This document shows positions 54,408-57,463 of a stretch of 57,463 nucleotides of DNA, piece after piece. A model generated the notes under the pieces. The model did no database searches. It saw nothing but the letters and a program-made list of their open reading frames with translations, and was not told the DNA's origin. Made by a program: the position numbers and the translations under genes. Source of the stretch: JBEKHI01 sp050012355 (GTDB lineage Bacteria > Actinomycetota > Actinomycetes > Streptosporangiales > Streptosporangiaceae); assembly GCA_050012355.1 (NCBI GenBank), contig JBEKHI010000003.1, positions 1-57,463 of the forward strand, given 5' to 3'. Each line of letters starts with the position of its first letter. Positions within the stretch are counted from its first letter, which is position 1.

Positions 54408-55457
54408 ATGACTACTCCAACGGTGATGTACGACTCGGCGTACAACGACCAGTTTCCCGCTGACTCCCCGGCAGTCGGCGGGTATGTGGACGGTGAAATT
54501 GGCAACCAGCCGAACTATGACTGGCTCGTGCAGCATTTTCCGTCCGCGCAGCACTTTTCTTTCACGCTGTCCTCATCCTTGGATGCCGACTGCCTGGACA
54601 TCGAGAGCGGTGCCGCGTCCCCCTACGAGGCCGCCTCGTGGTACGCCGTGCAGCAGGCGGCGGGAGACTCCCGGCCGGCCCTCTATGCGTCGGCCTCGCT
54701 TATGGAGTCCACGCTGATCCCCATCATCAACGCACTGGGCAGCCGGAGCGAGGTGCGGCTGCTATCGGCGCACTACCTCGCGGGGGAGCACATCTGCGGC
54801 CCGTCCACCTGCGGGCTGACCTCCATTGACATGGACGGCACCCAGTGGAGCAACAATGCCCTCGGGCGTAAGCTCGATCAATCTCAGCTCCTGCCATCGT
54901 TCTTCAGTCCGACCACCCCGGTCAGCGATTACCTGACGATCTCCGAGGGCTCGACCGGGGCCGGGGTGAGCATCTGCCAGACTCGGCTGAACGTCTGGGG
55001 CGCCAGCCCTAAGCTCACGGTGGACGGCGATTTCGGTCCGGATACCCTGGCGGCTGTCGAGGCATTCCAGCGGGCGCACGGCCTGCCCGTCGACGGGGTT
55101 GTCGGCGCCAAAACCTGGGCCGCGCTGCTGGCCAACCCGGCTGCTCCCTCGGGTTACGGGGCACCGGAGAACCTCGAGGCGGACGGCGGGCTGCACTCCG
55201 TCAAGCTGACCTGGGCGGCACCTGACACCTCCGGCCGGTCACCCATCCAGTACGTGATCTTTGTCTACGAGGGCACCACCTGCAACGTGAAGACCTTGGT
55301 CCGGTCTTACCCGAGGAACGTCGGGAGCGTCCTGGAATACCAGGGTGGCAGCTTGGGGGAGAAGACCCAGTACACCGCGCACGTCGTGGCGCAGGGACCG
55401 GGCGGGGGGTATCTCGCCCCCTACACCTATGCGAGCGTGACCTTCACTACCGGCTGA
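54408..55457 (+). CDS. Glycoside-hydrolase-like protein with peptidoglycan-binding and FnIII domains
   Basis: A 349-residue protein. The N-terminal 170 residues resemble GH25/DUF1906-like barrels (VMYDSAYNDQFP, GYVDGEIGNQPNYDWL, DADCLDIESGAASPYEA). Then a PG_binding_1 domain (GVSICQTRLNVWG...VDGDFGPDTLAAVEAFQRAHGLPVDG) and a fibronectin type III domain (APENLEADGGLHSVKLTWAAPD). The parts suggest a cell-wall lytic enzyme, yet no signal peptide is visible at the ATG chosen (GAGGTTG upstream), so export would need another route or a missed upstream start. Confidence 0.7.
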   Translation: MTTPTVMYDSAYNDQFPADSPAVGGYVDGEIGNQPNYDWLVQHFPSAQHFSFTLSSSLDADCLDIESGAASPYEAASWYAVQQAAGDSRPALYASASLMESTLIPIINALGSRSEVRLLSAHYLAGEHICGPSTCGLTSIDMDGTQWSNNALGRKLDQSQLLPSFFSPTTPVSDYLTISEGSTGAGVSICQTRLNVWGASPKLTVDGDFGPDTLAAVEAFQRAHGLPVDGVVGAKTWAALLANPAAPSGYGAPENLEADGGLHSVKLTWAAPDTSGRSPIQYVIFVYEGTTCNVKTLVRSYPRNVGSVLEYQGGSLGEKTQYTAHVVAQGPGGGYLAPYTYASVTFTTG

Positions 55458-55474
55458 AGGCGGATGGGTCCTAC

Positions 55475-55672
55475 GTGGGCACTCACGAGAGCGCCGTGCT
55501 GCCGGTGCTTGAGGAGATCTTCCGGGGGTGTCCGAGGCCTACGGGCTGGCTGTCCAACGGGAAGGTGACCGCGGCCGAGGAGGGCACCGCGGACTTCATT
55601 AACTCGGAGAGCGTGCTGTCTCAGTCGCTCAGCCTCAGCAGCACCGACTGGACCAATGCCTACCTACCGTAA
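55475..55672 (+). CDS. Small hypothetical protein
   Basis: A 65-residue frame from a GTG 17 bp after the previous stop, preceded by GGCGGATGGG. Nearly nine in ten third positions are G or C, as in real genes here. It resembles nothing I recognise (VGTHESAVLPVLEEIFRG...). Either a small gene or the remains of a larger one. Confidence 0.4.
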   Translation: MGTHESAVLPVLEEIFRGCPRPTGWLSNGKVTAAEEGTADFINSESVLSQSLSLSSTDWTNAYLP

Positions 55673-55747
55673 CGCGTGATCGCCCCATCGGACGGACGAC
55701 CGGCTTGTGGTGGTAGCGGCCGACGGGACGTGCCAGCGGCTCATCGC

Positions 55748-55832
55748 CATCTTCTCCCGGGTTAACGCACCCTGACTGCCCGACATGCCGGATGTTTCCG
55801 GCGGTTGAGGTACACGAACCCGGGAGAAGATG
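55748..55832. repeat. 16-bp perfect inverted repeat, 53-bp spacer
   Basis: CATCTTCTCCCGGGTT (55748-55763) and AACCCGGGAGAAGATG (55817-55832). The spacer is too long for a simple terminator loop. Located between a small ORF and the convergent kinase gene; could be a miniature mobile element or a large RNA structure. Confidence 0.7.
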
Positions 55833-55882
55833 CGCGGCGGGCCGGGGTTGGTTGCCGCACGCGTGAGGTGAGCACCCAACTC

Positions 55883-57463
55883 CTACGGTGAGCTGAACGT
55901 GAAGTAGTGCAGGCTCATGTATGGTGCCGGGCCGCCGGAGGCAAGCACGATATAGACGTTATGGATTCCGGTTACCTCGGTCATGTTCGTCCCGACGTTC
56001 TCCCACGAGTCCCAGCCACCGGTGCTGCCGAGGGAGAAGCCCGCGACTGGCTTGTTGGCTGGGTTGTCGAGCACTACCTCGACTCCGCCGCTGGCGCCAC
56101 TAGGGGCGCCACTGGCGACCCGGGCGGTGAAATGGTTGGAACCGGAGCCGAAGTTGACATCTGGGTACTCCAGGTAGTCGCCGTTGGAAAGCTCCGGGAT
56201 CTGCTTTCCGTCAACGCCGGCCGGACTGGGGTCATCGGTGACGGTGACTGTGATCGCGCCGTTGGACGAGGTGTAGCAGTCGGCGGAAATATCGGCGGAC
56301 GCGGTCTGCGTGCAGTCCGTGGCGGGCTCGGAGGTTGCGTGGCCGGAGGGGGAGGGCGCGGCCGAGGCAGCATGGGTCGCAGCGGGTGACGCGGCCGCGT
56401 ACGGTGCTAGCGACATGGCGACGATGACGCCATGCCGGACGGTGAAGCGGCTATGGAAATGTTTCTCGGCCCCGTTCGTCCGCAGGACGGTGAGGTCGGC
56501 TGCCACCGCGTCGCCCGACACCGACAGGATCCCCAGGGATTCTCGCGCGGTAGTAGCGTAACCGGAGACGAATCGCTGGTAGGTGGTTCCGGCCCTCATG
56601 CCCCATAGGCTCCATGCGCCGGAGTAGTCAAGGTGGTTGATGTCCGAGACATACGACTCCACAGTGGCGGCCGGTCCGGGCATCGAGCTTGCCGTCGGAG
56701 AGATCACCCGGAGAGTCTTCGCGGGACCGGGTGTCGCGGTCCTATGCTGCAGGGCCCAGCCCCCGCCACTGGCGGCGAGCGCCGCCACGCAGACCGCGCC
56801 GGCCGCGAGCACGCGCCGTCGGCTCAGCCCGGGCTTCGCTGTCGGCTCGCTGGCCCCGTGCCCGCAAGCTTCCGCTAGCGCCGCGGCGAGTGCGCGGCAG
56901 TTGCCGTACCGCTCGTCCGGGTCGACCGATAGCGCCTTGGCCAGGACCGCGTCGACGGCCGACGGTAGATCCGGGCGCAAACTGGTCAGCGTGGGCGGCG
57001 ACGCGGAGAACTGGCCTGGCTGGCCGGACTCGTCGTACTCTCCGGTGAAGGGCGGTCGGCCGGAAAGCATCTCGAAGAACACGCAGGCCAGTGAATAGGC
57101 GTCCGCGCGCCCGTCGACGTCTACGTCCAGGAGTTGCTCGGGGGCGGCGTAGTTGATGGTGCCCACGCATTCGTCGGTGACTGTCAAGCCTGCCGGGGCC
57201 GGGACGCCGAACCGGCCGCCGCGGGCCTGGACGGTCGGCACTCCTTCTAGCAAGCTGATCCCGAAGTCCGACAGATAGACGTGGTCGCCGGTGACGTTCT
57301 CCGCGATGTCGCCGATCAATATGTTGGCAGGCTTCACATCGCGATGCACCAGCCCGCGGGCGTGCGCCGCGTCCAGCGCCGACGCCACCTGAGCGGTGAT
57401 GCTCACGGCGCGTGCGACAGGCAACGGGCCTACCCGTTCAAGCAGGCTGCCCAGATCCCGGTC
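55883..57463 (-). CDS. Transmembrane Ser/Thr protein kinase with extracellular CBM6 domain, 5' end outside window
   Basis: The N terminus lies beyond the window end; the frame is open to 57463 (DRDLGSLLERVGPLPVARAV). Kinase C-lobe: HRDVKPANIL catalytic loop, DFGIS, YAAPEQLL (APE), DVDGRADAYSLACVFFEML. A juxtamembrane RRR is followed by one membrane segment (VLAAGAVCVAALAASGGGWAL). The exported part has a region of about 110 residues of unknown fold, a Ser/Thr/Pro-rich linker, and a C-terminal CBM6-like beta-sandwich (NGDYLEYPDVNFGSGSNHFT, GGWDSWENVG, GIHNVYIVL). A receptor kinase that may sense a carbohydrate, perhaps a cell-wall or environmental glycan; that role is inference. Confidence 0.85.
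   Translation of the reverse strand, partial: DRDLGSLLERVGPLPVARAVSITAQVASALDAAHARGLVHRDVKPANILIGDIAENVTGDHVYLSDFGISLLEGVPTVQARGGRFGVPAPAGLTVTDECVGTINYAAPEQLLDVDVDGRADAYSLACVFFEMLSGRPPFTGEYDESGQPGQFSASPPTLTSLRPDLPSAVDAVLAKALSVDPDERYGNCRALAAALAEACGHGASEPTAKPGLSRRRVLAAGAVCVAALAASGGGWALQHRTATPGPAKTLRVISPTASSMPGPAATVESYVSDINHLDYSGAWSLWGMRAGTTYQRFVSGYATTARESLGILSVSGDAVAADLTVLRTNGAEKHFHSRFTVRHGVIVAMSLAPYAAASPAATHAASAAPSPSGHATSEPATDCTQTASADISADCYTSSNGAITVTVTDDPSPAGVDGKQIPELSNGDYLEYPDVNFGSGSNHFTARVASGAPSGASGGVEVVLDNPANKPVAGFSLGSTGGWDSWENVGTNMTEVTGIHNVYIVLASGGPAPYMSLHYFTFSSP

Overview
The window is high-GC actinobacterial chromosome. The evidence is strong third-position G/C, frequent GTG and TTG starts, GTGA/ATGA-type gene overlaps, actinobacterial families (DUF3097, DUF4389, DUF1707, a HelR-type helicase, a leaderless-looking leuA leader peptide) and a CIRCE/HrcA heat-shock circuit. 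Gene order (lepA-hemW-hrcA-dnaJ-rsmE-HIT-phoH-ybeY-corC-cda-era-leuA-recO-uppS-glyS-ppdK-dgt-dnaG-sigA-tRNA-Asn) is that of a filamentous or Streptosporangiales/Treboniaceae-like actinomycete. The exact genus cannot be fixed from sequence reading alone.

Layout. 1-7.4 kb: end of a HelR/HelD helicase (cut by the window edge), a DUF4389 membrane protein, hflX, a divergent imidazolonepropionase-like amidohydrolase and holA. 7.4-17.2 kb: rpsT, lepA and hemW with convergent small membrane proteins, DUF3097, then the CIRCE-hrcA-dnaJ-rsmE unit. 17.2-27.1 kb: an ECF sigma factor with a partner membrane protein, then HIT-phoH-ybeY-corC. That core operon is split from its usual continuation (cytidine-deaminase-like gene and era) by a NUDIX/MFS/LysR block. 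27.1-36.6 kb: GNAT, a TerB-like protein, leuA with a leucine leader peptide, an internally deleted GH92-ricin gene, recO-uppS, a secreted DUF1906 protein and glyS. 36.6-50.5 kb: a GT87 mannosyltransferase, a 6PGDH-like reductase, ppdK, dgt, an Rpn-like gene, a decayed kdp locus, a ferredoxin-reductase-like flavoprotein, a truncated AbiEi-like gene and dnaG. 50.5-57.5 kb: primary-type sigma factor, a YtxH-like protein, tRNA-Asn with a decayed integrase fragment beside it, then a secreted/cell-wall accessory cluster: a seven-motif beta-propeller, a peptidoglycan-binding/FnIII protein, and a membrane Ser/Thr kinase with an extracellular CBM6 domain (cut by the window end).

The most unusual signal is not a gene. 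At eight intergenic places there is a pair of short odd-length palindromes, each containing ATGNNNCAT, whose centres are 29-31 bp apart (31 bp in six of eight). Two further places carry a different palindrome (core GTGC-N-GCAC) with the same 31-bp register. Seven of the ten elements lie in gaps between convergent genes. The shared spacing with changing sequence suggests a constrained structure, either a bidirectional terminator/cruciform or a site for a protein binding two faces three helical turns apart.
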